Below are positions 47,681 to 60,262 of a stretch of DNA of 64,000 bases, piece by piece. A program made the position numbers and the translations under genes. The notes under the pieces were generated by a model. The model was not told the DNA's origin. It did no database searches and saw nothing but the letters and a program-made list of their open reading frames with translations. Position 1 is the first letter of the stretch, and each line of letters begins with the position of its first letter. Source of the DNA: Cannabis sativa (taxonomy: Eukaryota; Streptophyta; Magnoliopsida; Rosales; Cannabaceae); NCBI RefSeq assembly GCF_029168945.1, contig NC_083601.1, forward strand, positions 21,728,160-21,792,159, written 5' to 3'.

Positions 47681-48747
47681 TATATTTTGCATCAAATAAA
47701 TAAACGGAATCCTCTATTATTAATTAATGGTAAATTTACACAAAATAACAAATTTCATTTATTTTTTACATTTTTACTGTTATATAGCAGTTTTTTCTTT
47801 TATACTTTTTCCCTTTTTCAATTATACATTTTATAAGCTATGAAATTACATTTATACGGTTTACACACAATTTTCTAGCTCTCTTTCTCTCTTCTCCTCC
47901 TCATGCTCACGAGCCTATCTCCAAACTTTTATTCTTCAATCGCAATACTGCACCTCAAGCAAAACTCATCTATGCCCTCTACTGTTGCTCAAGGCCCATC
48001 TCCAACCACTCACTCTCCATCTTCATGTAACTAACTATTCATTTTCTTTTCTTTTATTTGTTTGATTTTTGGAAATAGATGCTTAGATTTAGATGTTATT
48101 GTTGTTTGTTTTGTGTAAATTAGTGAATCGTTTCAAATTCTAGTGTATGCATATATATTGTGGGAGTTTAGATTTTTTTGGTACATGTATATATATAACA
48201 AATTTATACATCTGTCATCTATTTGATAAAATATCTAAGAGAGTTAAACTTTTATTATATAAATTAATGAATGGTTATAAACTCTGTTCTATACATATAT
48301 TATATTGGGAGTTTGAATCTTTTGTGTGTGTATATGTATATAAATAAAGATATTATATATGTATATAAGACACGCATACTATATATTTGATGAAATACCC
48401 AAAAGAGTTGGGTTTTCATTAGTCTAATGAAAGAGGACATCTATAATAGTATTTTTTTCTTGTTGAGTTGAGCTTTTAGTATTGTTGTTATGGTATTATT
48501 TTTGTTGCTCTAAGTCCATAATTATTAGTGAGTTTTATGTACATATTTTTAATTATTATGTTGATATATCGTTGTTTATTAGTTGTTTAAAAATGCTATC
48601 ATTTTTTTGTGGTGTTGTGTTTGCTACAGCTGAATATAAAAAATTGATTCCTATTGCTGATGAACTTTAAACTCATTGGAATGCTATCAATCAGAGATAA
48701 TTGCTATGGATCAATCAGGTACACATACCTAATTATTATATCTTATT
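47681..48747. other. Intergenic region with exon-like scraps
   Basis: A pyrimidine-rich stretch with CTCTCT words (47876-48020) looks like a gene leader, and a short segment after 'gctacag' at 48628 reads AEYKKLIPIADEL then stops. I do not recognise either, and no continuous frame links them. Confidence 0.3.
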
Positions 48748-48979
48748 TGTTGAAAAAATTGACTTAGTCAACTATATTTTATGAATGAAAATTAGTGGGT
48801 TTTTATCCCACATTGATTTTGAAGTAAAATGTTGGCAAATTATAGGCTATATATAGAGCCTTTTGCTGTTATTTTATTTTTTACATCAAATCTTGTTTTA
48901 ATAAACAAGTTATAACATAAACAATTAAATCTTCCTTTGAAGATAATTGTTATTGTTATAAAATTTTCTTAAATACTCT
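48748..48979 (+). repeat. 5' LTR (first part) of a young Ty1/copia element
   Basis: Begins TGTTGAAAAAATTGAC and matches the 3' LTR (63769-64000) at all but about one of 232 bases. The LTR continues past 48979, but its end cannot be fixed because the other copy is cut by the window and no standard primer site stands out before the gag ATG at 49755. Confidence 0.85.
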
Positions 48980-49754
48980 TTAGAGTAATTAGGTTATAGA
49001 GTTCGGGCATATTTAGTTCGCCAAAAGTAAAAGGTGGTGCGCCTTGTTATTTTATTCTGTTGTATCCTGGGAGACAGACGCTGTTGAAATTCTCTAGCAC
49101 CAACGGGAGAAGGCGAATCTGTTTTAAGGAAACTGTGTGCTACACAGGCCTCAGATATTCTCCAATTGGAATTGCGTTCACGGTTAATTTTCTTTATCTC
49201 TATAAATTATATAGTGTTTATTTAGCATATTAATAGAATTATATTATTTGTATTTTATCATCAAGTTTATATCAAAATATTATATTAGTCCCGGTAAATT
49301 GTGCAACAATCTTAAAACAGACTAGCTTTAATATAGTATTTGATAATTAGATATAATTTTGTGATATATGTTTTATCATAAATGTTAGAAATATCTAAAG
49401 TTTTGATGATATAAATATATCTATTAATATGTGATATATGGTGGTAAATTATTACGGATTGTGATATCCTGTCTAGAAAGATTGGCTTTAAGGTCTGTGA
49501 TAGAGTGTCCTCCATTACTTGTTTAAAGAACCCCGGGGAGTTCAAACAAGTGTGGGACGAGAGATACCTTGGCAACCTTCCCAATTGGCCTGGGGATTGA
49601 ACAAACTCAAAGAAATATTCGACGAGAGGTTAAACCACGAATGGTTGGGTTTAAAACCCTTCCAGGTTTTTCCTGAGAATTATCTTTAGAGTATAAATTT
49701 GTTTCCGTTGTGAGGAAACTAACACTATTTTTGGTTACTTGATTTCAGTAAAGA

Positions 49755-50668
49755 ATGACTACTGAAAAGGATCAAGATAGTAGAGGTAATGAAGTAATGG
49801 CTGAGACTCATGGTCTGGCAGCTCAAACTCATACACAAAGAGTTCCGGAATCTGTTCCAATGAACCAACTTCGAGTGTTGGGGAAAAACCGGAAAAATTC
49901 ACGGGACCAAATTTCAAGAGGTGGCGGCGAGAAGATGCTCTTCTATCTGACTACCATGAATCTTGCAAAATTAGTCACTGATGACGAACAAGTGCTCAAA
50001 GAAGATGAAAAAGACACTAACGTCATCAACGCTGTTAAAGCTTGGAAGAAAGATGATTTTCTATGTCGTAATTATATTATGAATAGCTTAGAAAATAATC
50101 TGTATGAAGTATATCTTACAAAGAATACGGCTAAGGAACTGTGGGAGTCTTTAGATCGAAAATATAAAGCGAGGATGCTGGCACAAAGAAATTTGTTGTT
50201 GGTCGTTTCCTTGATTTTAAAATGGTAGATTCCAAAACTGTGATTAGTCAAGTTCAGGAATTTCAAGTGATCTTACATGAGATACATTCTGAGGGAATGA
50301 TTCTTAGTGAGACCTTCCAAGTGGCTGTGATGATTGAGAAGCTACCCCCTTCGTGGAAGGAGTACAAAAGCTATCTTAAACACAAGCGAAAACAGATGAC
50401 TATTGAAGAGTTGATTATTCGACTTCGTATCGAAGAAGGTAACAAGAACTCTGAGAACAAAAGTTATAGTCAGGATGTGGCTAAAGCCAATCTGATGGAG
50501 CAAGGTCAAAACTCCAAAGGGAAGAAAAACTTTAAACCCAATAATAAAGGGGTAAAGTTGGGACCAAAAGGTGGTATCACCAAGAAGCAGTCCAAATTCC
50601 TTGGTAAGTGCTTTAATCGTAATAAGTTGGGTCACAAGTACGTAGGCTGTAGGCGCCAAAAAGCATAA
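49755..50668 (+). pseudogene. Copia gag, one frameshift
   Basis: The nucleocapsid-precursor region of UBN2 type: AVKAWKKDDFLCRNYIMNSL, then [12 protein letters not shown], then a second frame with [19 protein letters not shown] and a degenerate CCHC knuckle ([14 protein letters not shown], with the second Cys replaced by Arg). The frame breaks near 50169-50174, where family relatives have Ala-Glu after KYK: a CAG appears as CG, one base short. The Arg in the zinc knuckle likewise sits where TGT after CTG is expected. These breaks may be sequence errors. Confidence 0.85.
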
Positions 50669-50673
50669 CAATC

Positions 50674-53076
50674 GTGAAGCCAATATGGTAAAAGACATGT
50701 CTAAAGATGATGATATACATCTATCGGTAATGGTCTCAGAAGTAAACCTAGTGAAGTCTAATCCAAGAGAATGGTTGATTGACATTGGTTCTACTCGCCA
50801 TATATGCTCAGACAAGAGTATGTTCAAATCTCTTGAACAAGTGAATAATGGAGAGAAACTCTTTATGGGAAACTCTGCCACGTCTGAGATAATGGGTTAA
50901 GGTAAAGTGATCCTGAAAATGACTTCTGAAAAGGAACTGACTCTCAACAACGTGTTGTATGTACCAGAAATCCGTAAGAATCTTGTATCTGGTTCACTTT
51001 TGAGTAAACATGGATTTCGTATGGTAATTGAGTCAGATAAGGTAGTGTTGTCTAATAGTGGAATGTATGTAGGAAGGGGTTATGTAACTGATGGGTTGTT
51101 TAAACTCAATGTAATGGTTGTTAAACCAGTTATCAATAAAGTTAATAACGCTTCTACTTATTTGCTTGAGTCTTCCAATATTTGGCATGGTAGACTAGGA
51201 CATGTTAATTATAACACTCTACGGAGATTAATTAACTTAAATCATATACCTAATTTCCACATTGATTTAAATCATAAATGTGAAACCTGTGTTGAGGCAA
51301 AACTAACAAGGTCTTCCTTCAAAAATGTTGAAAGGAATAATGAACCCCTTGATTTAATACATAGTGATATATGTGATTTAAAATTTGTTCAAACAAGGGG
51401 AGGCAATAAGTATTTTATTACTTTTGTCGATGATAGCACGAAATACTGCTATGTATATTTGCTGAAAAGCAAAGATGAGGCTATAGAGAAATTTATACTC
51501 TATAAAAGTGAAGTTGAGAATCAACTAAACAAAAGGATTAAGGTGTTAAGAAGTGGCCAGAATTGGTGAGTATGAATCACCGTTTGGTGAAGTTTGTGCT
51601 AAACATGGAATAATTCATGAAACCACGGCACCTTATTCGCCTCAGCAAAATGGAGTTGCAGAACGGAAAAATCGCACATTAAAAGAAATGATGAATGCGA
51701 TGTTAATTAGTTCTGGATTGCCTCAGAACATGTGGGGAGAAGCTGTCCTGTCAGCTAATCACCTTTTAAATAAGGTACCCAAAAAGAAAGAGGATAAGAC
51801 CCCTCATGAGTTATGGAAAGGAACTAAGCCTTCTTTCAAATACTTAAGAGTGTGGGGGTGTCTTGCCAAAGTGGCTGTACCTTTACCTAAAATGGTAAAG
51901 ATTGGTCCAAAAACTGTTGATTGCATTTTCATTGGTTATGCACTTGATAGTACTGCTTATCGGTTTCTTGTGCATGAATCACAAATCTCTGATATACACA
52001 AAAACACGATAATGGAATCTAGGAATGCATCTTTCTTTGAAGATGTATTTCCATGTAGATCCAAAGAGGAATCGAGTTCATTAAAACGAACACATAAGGC
52101 TATTACTGAAAATAGTCAGGATCAAAACCATGAATCTGAGGATGAACCTAGACGTAGCAAAAGAATTAGAACAGAAAAATCTTTTGGTCCAGATTTTCGA
52201 CCTATTTGCCAGAAGGTGAACCTCAAAGTTATGAAGAAGCTATAAATTCTTCTGAAGGTTATCTATGGAAAGAAGCCATAGATAATGAAATTGAATCTAT
52301 CTTTGCAAAATCACACTTGGGAGGTAGTAAATCTTCCTCCAGGATGTAAGACGTTAGGGACTAAGTGGATTTTCAAGAAGAAAATGAGAGCAGATGGATC
52401 AATTGAAAAGTATAAGGCACGACTTGTAATTAAAGGTTATAAGCAACGAGAAGGCCTTGATTACTTTGATACATATTCTCCTGTGACGAGAATAAATTCC
52501 ATTAGAATGATACTTGCTATTGCAGCTATACGCAATCTCGAAGTACATCAAATGGATGTGAAAACAGCTTTTCTAAATGGGGATTTAAATGAGGAAATTT
52601 ATATAGAACAACCCGAGGGTTTTTCCAACCCAGAACATGGAAAAGTTTGTAAATTGGTGAAATCTTTATATGGATTAAAGCAAGCACCAAAACAATGGCA
52701 TGAGAAATTTGACCACACTATGATGGCAAATGGATTCAAAATCAACGAATGTGACAAATGTGTTTATGTCAAAGAAATAGATAATGACTATGTCATCCTA
52801 TGTCTTTATGTTGATGACATGCTCATTATAGGAAGCAATGATAAAATGATCAAATCTATTAAAAATTTGCTGAAATCCAAATTTGACATGAAAGATATGG
52901 GCCTAGCAGATGTTATTTTGGGAATTCAAATCTCTAGAACATCTGATGGACTCATTCTAAGTCAGTCACATTATGTGGACAAAATTCTTGAGAAATTCAA
53001 CAAGGAAGATACTGGTGTTTCCAGAACTCCTATTGATTTAACTCTACATTTGTTTAAAAACAAAGGTGAGAGTGTC
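50674..53076 (+). pseudogene. Copia pol part 1: protease, integrase, reverse transcriptase
   Basis: Protease-like WLIDIGSTRHIC (50770-50805; the usual Ser of DSG is Ile), then a stop at 50898. Then come the pre-integrase [17 protein letters not shown], integrase ([40 protein letters not shown]), linker, and reverse transcriptase (TKWIFKKKMRADGSIEKYKAR; AFLNGDLNEEIYIEQPEGF; LCLYVDDMLIIGS). Frame breaks occur at about 51557, 52198 and 52301. The domain order (integrase before reverse transcriptase) defines copia. The frame is cut at 53077 by the gypsy element and continues at 62497. Confidence 0.9.
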
Positions 53077-55318
53077 TGTAAAGCCCGCTTAGTTAATTTG
53101 GAAATTAGCAGTTATTTATGTTAATCAGGAAATTATTTATAGCCATTTAAATAATTTATCATTGTTAATTATGAATTCAGATATGCATAATTATGTCATC
53201 AGCAGTTTTTTATATTTCGCATTTCCGGTGTCCGGTATTTTGGAACGCGGCGTTTGGCTCAGTAGAAATCACAGCTTAGTATGTTAGTATTTTGGGGACG
53301 GGTTTTAGACATTGGGAATGTCGGGAATGGCCGGGAATTTAGAATGTCCCAAAAATACCCCCTTTAGTATGATTTTCATGGTTTATGGTGGAGGGGCAAA
53401 ATGGTCTTTTTGCCCCATTAGTGTTTTGTCTTATGTGAGCTTTTTATTTGATAAATTAAATGTTAAATGTTTATTTAATTATGTGTTTTGTGGGCTGAAT
53501 ATAAGGAAATGTTAAAGCTTTTATTCATTTTTCCAAACTTAGAAAAAAATCACATTTTTCTCAAAGAAACTCTCTCAACTCTCTTTCTCTCCTTTCGGCC
53601 ACTTGAGGCAGCTCCTAGGGTGATTTTTTTCCTCTTCAAATTCTAGTAGATTTCAGCTTGTTGTGTGTCTCTAATCAAGGTAAATCTTGTCTTGCTTTTC
53701 TATTTAGTTTTCTTGAGATTTTAAGTAAAAATGGATGAAATGCATGCTTGAATAGTTGTTGTTGTTGCTGCTGAAATATGATTGTTATTTTGAGTTTAAG
53801 CATGTTAGTTTAGGGTTGTTTATGTGATAAAGAAAGCATGTTGTATTGATTGTTTAAAGCTTTTAGTTTATATGTTAAAATAGGTGATTTTTGAGAGAAA
53901 ATGCCATGTTTTGTTTCTGTGAATTGCTGGATGTTTCTGTTAGTTTGCAGAGGTATTTTTATGCTTAGTTTAGTAGAATTAAGCTTGTGGATTGCTTGTT
54001 TATGTGGTTTTGCTCAAGCTTGAGTTTGGAACTCAAAGCTTGAGCTCCAATGGTGAATTTTGCATGTGTGGTTTCTGGGTAGGTTTGATGCCTTGGAATT
54101 GTTATTTGGGGCATATAGAACAGGTCTGGAAAGTTTGGGACCAATTGGGTTTGAATTGGTCAAGTTAGGAGATTTTTAGTTGGCTGCCTGCGAGGAACCG
54201 GAATTCCGGTTGAGCATCCGGAATTCCGGATGGGGTCCTGAATTTTCCCAGAACCGGAATTCCGGTTGGGCAACCGGTCTGCCGGTTGGGGATTTTTCAG
54301 AACCCTAGTTTTCCTCGTTTTTGGGTTTCTAGGGGTATTGCCATGCTTTTTATCGTTAGGGAAACTTTTAGTTTCAAGTTTTAGTCCCCGGGAAGTGATT
54401 TAGCGTGTCACTTATAGCGTTGTGATTTTTATGGTTTAGGAGCCAGTAATCCGCCGTTCAGCTTCAGTTCCAGTCAGGTTGACCGGCACACCTGAAATCG
54501 GAATCCAGGTAAGATTAGTATAACAGTATGCATATGTAGATTACATGTTTAGCGTGCATGTAGGAAGCCTGTTAGATTACATTAGATATGTATTTAGGCT
54601 TCGAACCACCCAACCCTGTCACGTCGGTACGAGGTGGAGTATGACCGACGGCCGGAGTATGACCGGTTCGACCAATCAGGCTGACAGTGGGTTGGTGGTT
54701 CAGTGCTATTGACCGATCCCGTCGGTACAGGCTGGAGTATGACCAGCAGCCGGAGTATGACCGGTTCGACCGATCAGGAGGATACTTGTCAATAGTACCG
54801 TCCCCTGAACGTTCAAAACTCAGTACCATGTTGGACATGGCAGTAGTGCTCAGTACCATGTTGGACATGGCAGTAGCGGGACTCAGTATCGTGTTGGACA
54901 CGGCAGTCAGTTTTATGTATGATATTATTATGCTTTTCTTACTGAGTCTGTCGACTCACAGTTTACGTTCATGTGTAGGTAAAGGCAAGGCAGTTGCTGA
55001 TGGACCGTGAGCGAGCTTATGAGATTGTACATGTCGGGGCGGTTAGGCCTGGAGCGTACGATCCTCGGGACAGCAGGGCTGAGATTTTTGTAACTGTCGT
55101 TGGACGACTTTCATTTTGATGTAAAAGTTAAACAGTTAAAACGTTTGTAAATATTTTTATAAATCGAGATCCCGAGACTTTGGTAAAATGGTTTATAAGT
55201 TAATGAAAAAGCAAAATTTTAATTAATCACGTTTTTCCATAAACCTCGTTGATTAGCAACGAGCTGCACAGTACGTTTAAAAATCACGTAATACGCCTAA
55301 GATAGTTAGGGTGTTACA
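53077..55318 (+). repeat. 5' LTR of a Ty3/gypsy element
   Basis: 2,242 bp from TGTAAAGCCCGCTTAG to GGGTGTTACA. The whole element 53077-62496 is flanked by GTGTC (53072-53076 and 62497-62501). It contains GGAATTCC/CCGG palindromes near 54195-54285 and tandem hairpin repeats (54821-54911) built on CCATGTTGGACATGG. It also carries an open frame of 67 codons found identically in the other LTR, which is not a gene. Confidence 0.93.
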
Positions 55319-55321
55319 ATT

Positions 55322-55334
55322 TGGTATCAGAGCC
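55322..55334 (+). other. Primer-binding site of the gypsy element
   Basis: TGGTATCAGAGCC, complementary to the end of plant initiator tRNA-Met, 3 bases after the 5' LTR. Confidence 0.9.
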
Positions 55335-55599
55335 GCCAGGTTGTCTTCCGAAGATCGTCACGACATGTACAATCATCATCGAGATTAGCTCGGTTCACGG
55401 TTCGGTAAGCCTTTATTGCTTTAGTAGTTTATTTTATTCGGTTATGAAAAAGAAAAGCCTGTTAGGAAGCATGTTAGTAGCCTGATAGTAGAATAGGCGC
55501 ATGTTTCATTTCTAATTTCCAAATTAAGCGGCATTAGTAAGCTCGCCTTGAATACGACCTGATATGCCAACTCTTGGTTTCGGAGGCGGTTCTAACTAG

Positions 55600-57063
55600 A
55601 TGGACGCCAGGCGGACTACCAGGAGTCGGGGCAACTCCGTGGGGTCGAATCAGGGAGAGGGAGCTCGGTTTCCCCCACCTGCTAGGGGCCGAGGTAGAGG
55701 TCCCCGAGGCAGGGCTCGTGGTCGGGGTGATGAGAACCGCCACGGGCTGCCTGAGCTCCCCCGGCCGATCGGGGAGCCCCGGCGGGAGTTGCGGTTTGCG
55801 GAGATGCAAGCCGGATCGAAGAACAAGACCTCGAGATTCGAGAGGTTGAGACGGCGGGGTGCTCTGCGGTTCCGGTGCCGGTAGTTCCGGTGGCACTGCC
55901 CTGCTGCCCCGAGGCCGAGATAGTGGTGGCGGCCCATAGATTGGAACCGATTGTATGAGCGGTTCGAAGCAAGCACCTCCGGTATTCTGGGAGGTCCGGA
56001 TGTGTCGAAAGCCGAGCGGTGGCTTACGGTGATCACTGCAGTCGAACTTTATGGGTGTCACGGTAACGACAGAGTGGTGTGCGCCACATTCCAGTTCCAG
56101 GAGGATGCCCTGGTATGGTGGGACATGGTGTCTCAGATTCATGATGTCACCACCATGACACAGGAAAGGTTCCAGGAACTCTTCAACGCGAAGTACTATA
56201 ATGAGGCGGTCAGAAGCGCCAAGAGGAAAGAGTTCGTTCACCTGACCCAGCGGGAGAACATGAGTGTCACTGAGTATACTACTCAGTTTGACCGGTTGGC
56301 GAGGTTAGCCTCGGGAATTGTGCCGACCGACTTCAGCAGGAAGGAGAAGTATCTGGACGGGTTGAATCCCAAGATCAGGCATGACCTGATGATTACCACT
56401 GACGACAGCACCACCTATGCTCAGATGGTGGAGAAGGCACTGCGAGCTGAGGGCGCAGTGGGGTGCATGTCAGAATCAGCCAGTACTCCGGTTAGTGGCG
56501 GAGCTCCTACCCCTCCTGCATCAGGCTTCAGCAGGGGGAGTAGTGGTTCGGCCATTGATCAGAGGAAGAGGGCACCCACTGCTTCCGGCGGCTCGAGCCA
56601 GAACAAGAGGTTCCGGGGGAACCAGAACAGAGGGAGTCGTCCTGGTGGTAATGAGACCCGATTCTCCTACCCCGAGTGCCCTAGCTGCAAGAGGCATCAT
56701 CGGGGAGAGTGCAAGGGGCAGGGATGCTTTCATTGTGGCATGCCCGGGCACTTCAAGAGGGAATGTCCCCAGCTCCGGCCAGAGGCACCGAGAGCTCCAG
56801 CGATACCCACTCCAGCCAGGGTGTTCGCTATCACGCAGGCTGATGCAGATGCCAGCCCATCAGTTGTTACAGGTCAGATTTTTATTAATGACTCGCTTTA
56901 TTCAGTGCTGTTTGATTCTGGGGCTACACGTTCTTATGTGGCGGCCAGAGTCTTTAGTAAGTTGGGTAGACCCTTTGATAGATATGAATCAGGGTTTGGA
57001 ACCTGTTACACAGCGGAGAATTGGTTATCTCCAATAGGTGGATTAGGTCTATGCCAATCAGGA
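55600..57063 (+). pseudogene. Ty3/gypsy gag and protease, frame-broken
   Basis: The ATG at 55600 opens an Arg/Gly-rich N-terminus. Frames change near 55840 and 55965. From 55975 to 57063 one frame is open: retrotransposon gag (FQFQEDALVWWDMVSQIHDV; FVHLTQRENMSVTEYTTQFD), a Gly/Ser-rich linker, a canonical CCHC knuckle CFHCGMPGHFKREC, and the start of an aspartic protease with intact active site VLFDSGATRSYV (56908-56943). Words near the breaks lack an expected CTGG or CAGG (for example GTCACGGTAAC at 56060 where family members have an extra T). The frame shifts again at about 57030. Confidence 0.88.
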
Positions 57064-60000
57064 TAGATGGTAGGGAGTTAAGCGCTGATCTGATAGAGAT
57101 GAGCTTAGTCGAATTTGATATTATTTTAGGAATGGATTTCCTATCTAAATATTCGGCGAGCATTGATTGTAAGAGGAAGATGGTGGTCTTCCAACCGGAA
57201 AGTGAAGAACCGTTCGTATTTGTGGGTTCGGTTCAGGGATCTCGGATCCCGGTGATCTCGGCTATGTCAGCGAGAGAACTATTGCACGGTGGGTGCTTAG
57301 GGTTTCTGGCCGTGGTGGTGGACACCACTCGGCCAGACACCATTCGGCCAGAGGATATCAGTGTGGTTCGGGAATTTTTGGACGTTTTTCCCGAAGAACT
57401 TCCAGGGTTACCACCTCAGAGGGAGATTGACTTCGTGATTGACTTGGCACCAGGGGTGGATCCGGTTTCCAAAGCCCCGTATAGGATGGCTCCAATCGAA
57501 CTTAAGGAATTGAAGATTCGGCTCCAAGGGTTGCTTGACATAGGGTTCATTCGGCCCGGTGTGTCACCACAGGGAGCCCGGTTTTGTTCGTGAAGAAGAA
57601 GGATGGATCTATGAGGATGTGCATCGACTACGGGGAGTTGAACAAGTGACGGTGAAGAATAAATATCCATTACCTAGGATCGATGACTTGTTCGATCGGC
57701 TTCGGGGAAGACGGTCTTTTCTAAGATTGATCTCCGTTCGGGTTATCATCGGTTGAGAATCCGAGAGGAGGACATTCCAAAGACGGCTTTCCGCACTAGG
57801 TATGGACACTACGAGTTCTGGTTATGTCATTCGGACTAACCAATGCTCTGCGGCATTCATGGACACGATGAATAGAGTATTCAAGGATTTCCTCGATATC
57901 CGTGTGATTGTGTTTATCGACGACATCCTCGTGTACTCTCGGTCGGAAGAGGAGCATGAGTTACATCTTCGGATGGTGCGCAACGACTTCGAGAACATAG
58001 ACTCTACGCCAAGTTCAAGAAATGTGAGTTACGGTTGTCTCGGGTGTCCTTCCTAGGACACATTGTGGGTAAGGACGGGATCAAGGTGGATCCGGGAAGA
58101 TTGAATCCGTCGGGGATTGGCCGAGACCGAAGACAGGTGACGAGAGATCGAAGCTTCTTGGGATTAGGCGGGTACTACCGTAGGTTCGTGGAGGGGTTCT
58201 CCAAAATTTCAATGCCCCTAACCGAACTTACAAAGAAGAATCGGCGATTTATACGAGTCGGATAAATGCGAAGCTAGTTTTCGGAGCGAAGCGAGAGATT
58301 GATTACGCTCCGGTACTAGCTTTGCCTTCGGACGAGGAGAAGTTCGTGGTCTATTGTGACGCATCCAAACGGGGTTTGGGGTGCGTATTGATGCAAGCCG
58401 TCGGGTTATCGCTTATGCCTCCCGTCGGTTAAAGGATTATGAACGGCGATACCCGACTCATGATTTAGAATTGGCGCGTAGTTTTTGCGAAGATTTGGCG
58501 GCATTACTTGTATGGGGAGAAGTGTGAAATCTATACCGAGCCATAAAAGTCTCAAGTATTTCTTTACTCGAAAGATTTGAACATGAGACAAAGGCGTTGG
58601 TTGGAATTAGTGAAGGATTATGATTGTGAGATCCTTTACCATCCCGGAAAGCCAATGTAGTGGCCGATGCCACGAGCGAAAGGGTCCGGGCGGGTAACTA
58701 GCATGGTTCGAGATCTCACCTCGGCTAGCGAGAGGATATGGTTAGATCCGGCATTGAGTTTGTGGTAGGTCGGCTTCACAACTTAACGCTGCAATCGATA
58801 CGTTAGAAAGAATAAAGGTTGCTCGGACGACGGTCCGGAGTTAGTGAAGATCCGAGATGAGGTATTGGGCCGGTCAAGCCAAAGACTTTTCGAGTGTCGG
58901 CTAGTGGGGTGCTTTTGTATAAAGCCGGGGTTTGTGTCCCGAACGGCGTGGACTTGAGGAACGAGATCTTTGAGGAGGCTCATTCTACTCCATATTCTCT
59001 ACATCCGGCACCACCAAGATGTACCAAGATTTGAAACCGTACTTCGGTGGAGCGGTATGAAGAAGAATTTGGTAGAATTCGTTTCGAGATGCCTCACGTG
59101 TCGGCGGATCAAGGCTGAACATCGGAGACCGGCGGGGTTGTTGCGGCCTCTAACCCTACCGGAATGGAAATGGGAGGATATTACGATGGATTTTGTGGTC
59201 GGGTTACCTAGGACCACGGGTCTGTATGACTCCATGCGGGTAGTGGTGGACCGATTTACGAAATCTGCTCATTTTACGCTGTCGAACAACATTTTCGGTG
59301 GATCGGTTGGCGGAAGCCGTACGTCGGGGAGATAGTAAGACTTCACGGGGTACCGAAGTCTATAGTTTCGGACGGGGATCCGAAATTCACCTCCAAATTT
59401 TGGCAAAGTTTGCAACGGGCAATGGGTACGAAGTGAAATTCGGTACGGCATTCCATCCTCGGACGGATGGTCGGTCAGAAAGGACAATTCGGATATTGGA
59501 GGATATGTTGAGAGCCTGTGTTATGGACTTTGAGGGTTCATGGAGCAAATATCTACCGTTAATAGAGTTTTCATACAACAACAGTTATCAGAGTACGATA
59601 GGGATGGCACCCTATGAACTGTTGTACGGTAGGAAATGTAGATCCCCTATCCACTGGGATGAGACAGGGGAGAGGAAATACCTAGGTCCAGAGTCAGTTC
59701 AGCGGACCAATGAGGCAATAGAAAAGATAAAAGCTAGAATGCTTGCCTCACGGAAGCGGACGGAAGAGTTACGCGGTCCAGAAACGTAGGGATGTTGAGT
59801 TCCGAGTAGGGGACCATGTGTTTTTGCGAGTATCTCCGATGAAGGGGATTAAACGTTTCGGGAAAAGAGGCAAGTTATGCCCTAGGTTTACAGGACCTTT
59901 CGAGATTCTCGAGAAGATAGGTCAAGTGGCATATCGGTTAGCATTGCCTCCAGCCTTATCAGCAGTGCACAACGTATTCCATGTCTCAATGTTGAGAAAA

Positions 60001-60261
60001 TACGTTTCAGACCCCTCTCATATACTCAGTTATGAGGGCCTTCAGCTTCAGTCAGACATGTCTTATGAGGAACAGCCAGTGCAGATCCTGGATAGGAAGG
60101 ATAAAGTCCTTCGGAATAAGACCATAGCGTTGGTCAAGGTTCTCTGGAGAAACAGTAAGGTGGAAGAAGCCACCTGGGAGCTTGAGTCAGATATGCGAGC
60201 TCAATATCCAGAGTTATTCAGGTTAGATTTCGGGGACGAAATCCTTTTAAGGGGGGGATAG
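57021..60261 (+). pseudogene. Ty3/gypsy pol: reverse transcriptase, RNase H, integrase, chromodomain-like end
   Basis: Protease end (IILGMDFLSKYSASIDC), reverse transcriptase (EIDFVIDLAPGVDPVSKAPY; then [19 protein letters not shown] with the FIDD catalytic box near 57910), RNase H fragments (VVYCDASKRGLG near 58350), an integrase zinc region (CLTCRRIKAEHRRPAGLL), and the integrase core (MDFVVGLPRT; FGTAFHPRTDGRSERTIRIL). The C-terminus is intact (59743-60261, ending VLWRNSKVEEATWELESDM) and resembles the chromodomain-like tail of Tekay-type chromoviruses. From 57560 to 59400 there are at least eight frame changes, while both ends are clean. Order reverse transcriptase before integrase defines gypsy. 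Confidence 0.88.
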
Positions 60262-60262
60262 T

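Noticed and set aside
48147..48670. Two short plus-strand open frames (66 and 62 codons)
   Set aside because: Hydrophobic, low-complexity translations of AT-rich DNA with no recognisable domain.
53312..53515. 67-codon open frame, repeated identically at 60498-60701
   Set aside because: It lies in the same place in both gypsy LTRs; identity reflects the LTR duplication, not selection for a protein.
55534..56241. 235-codon minus-strand open frame and neighbouring long frames
   Set aside because: They are antisense shadows of the GC-rich gypsy gag region.
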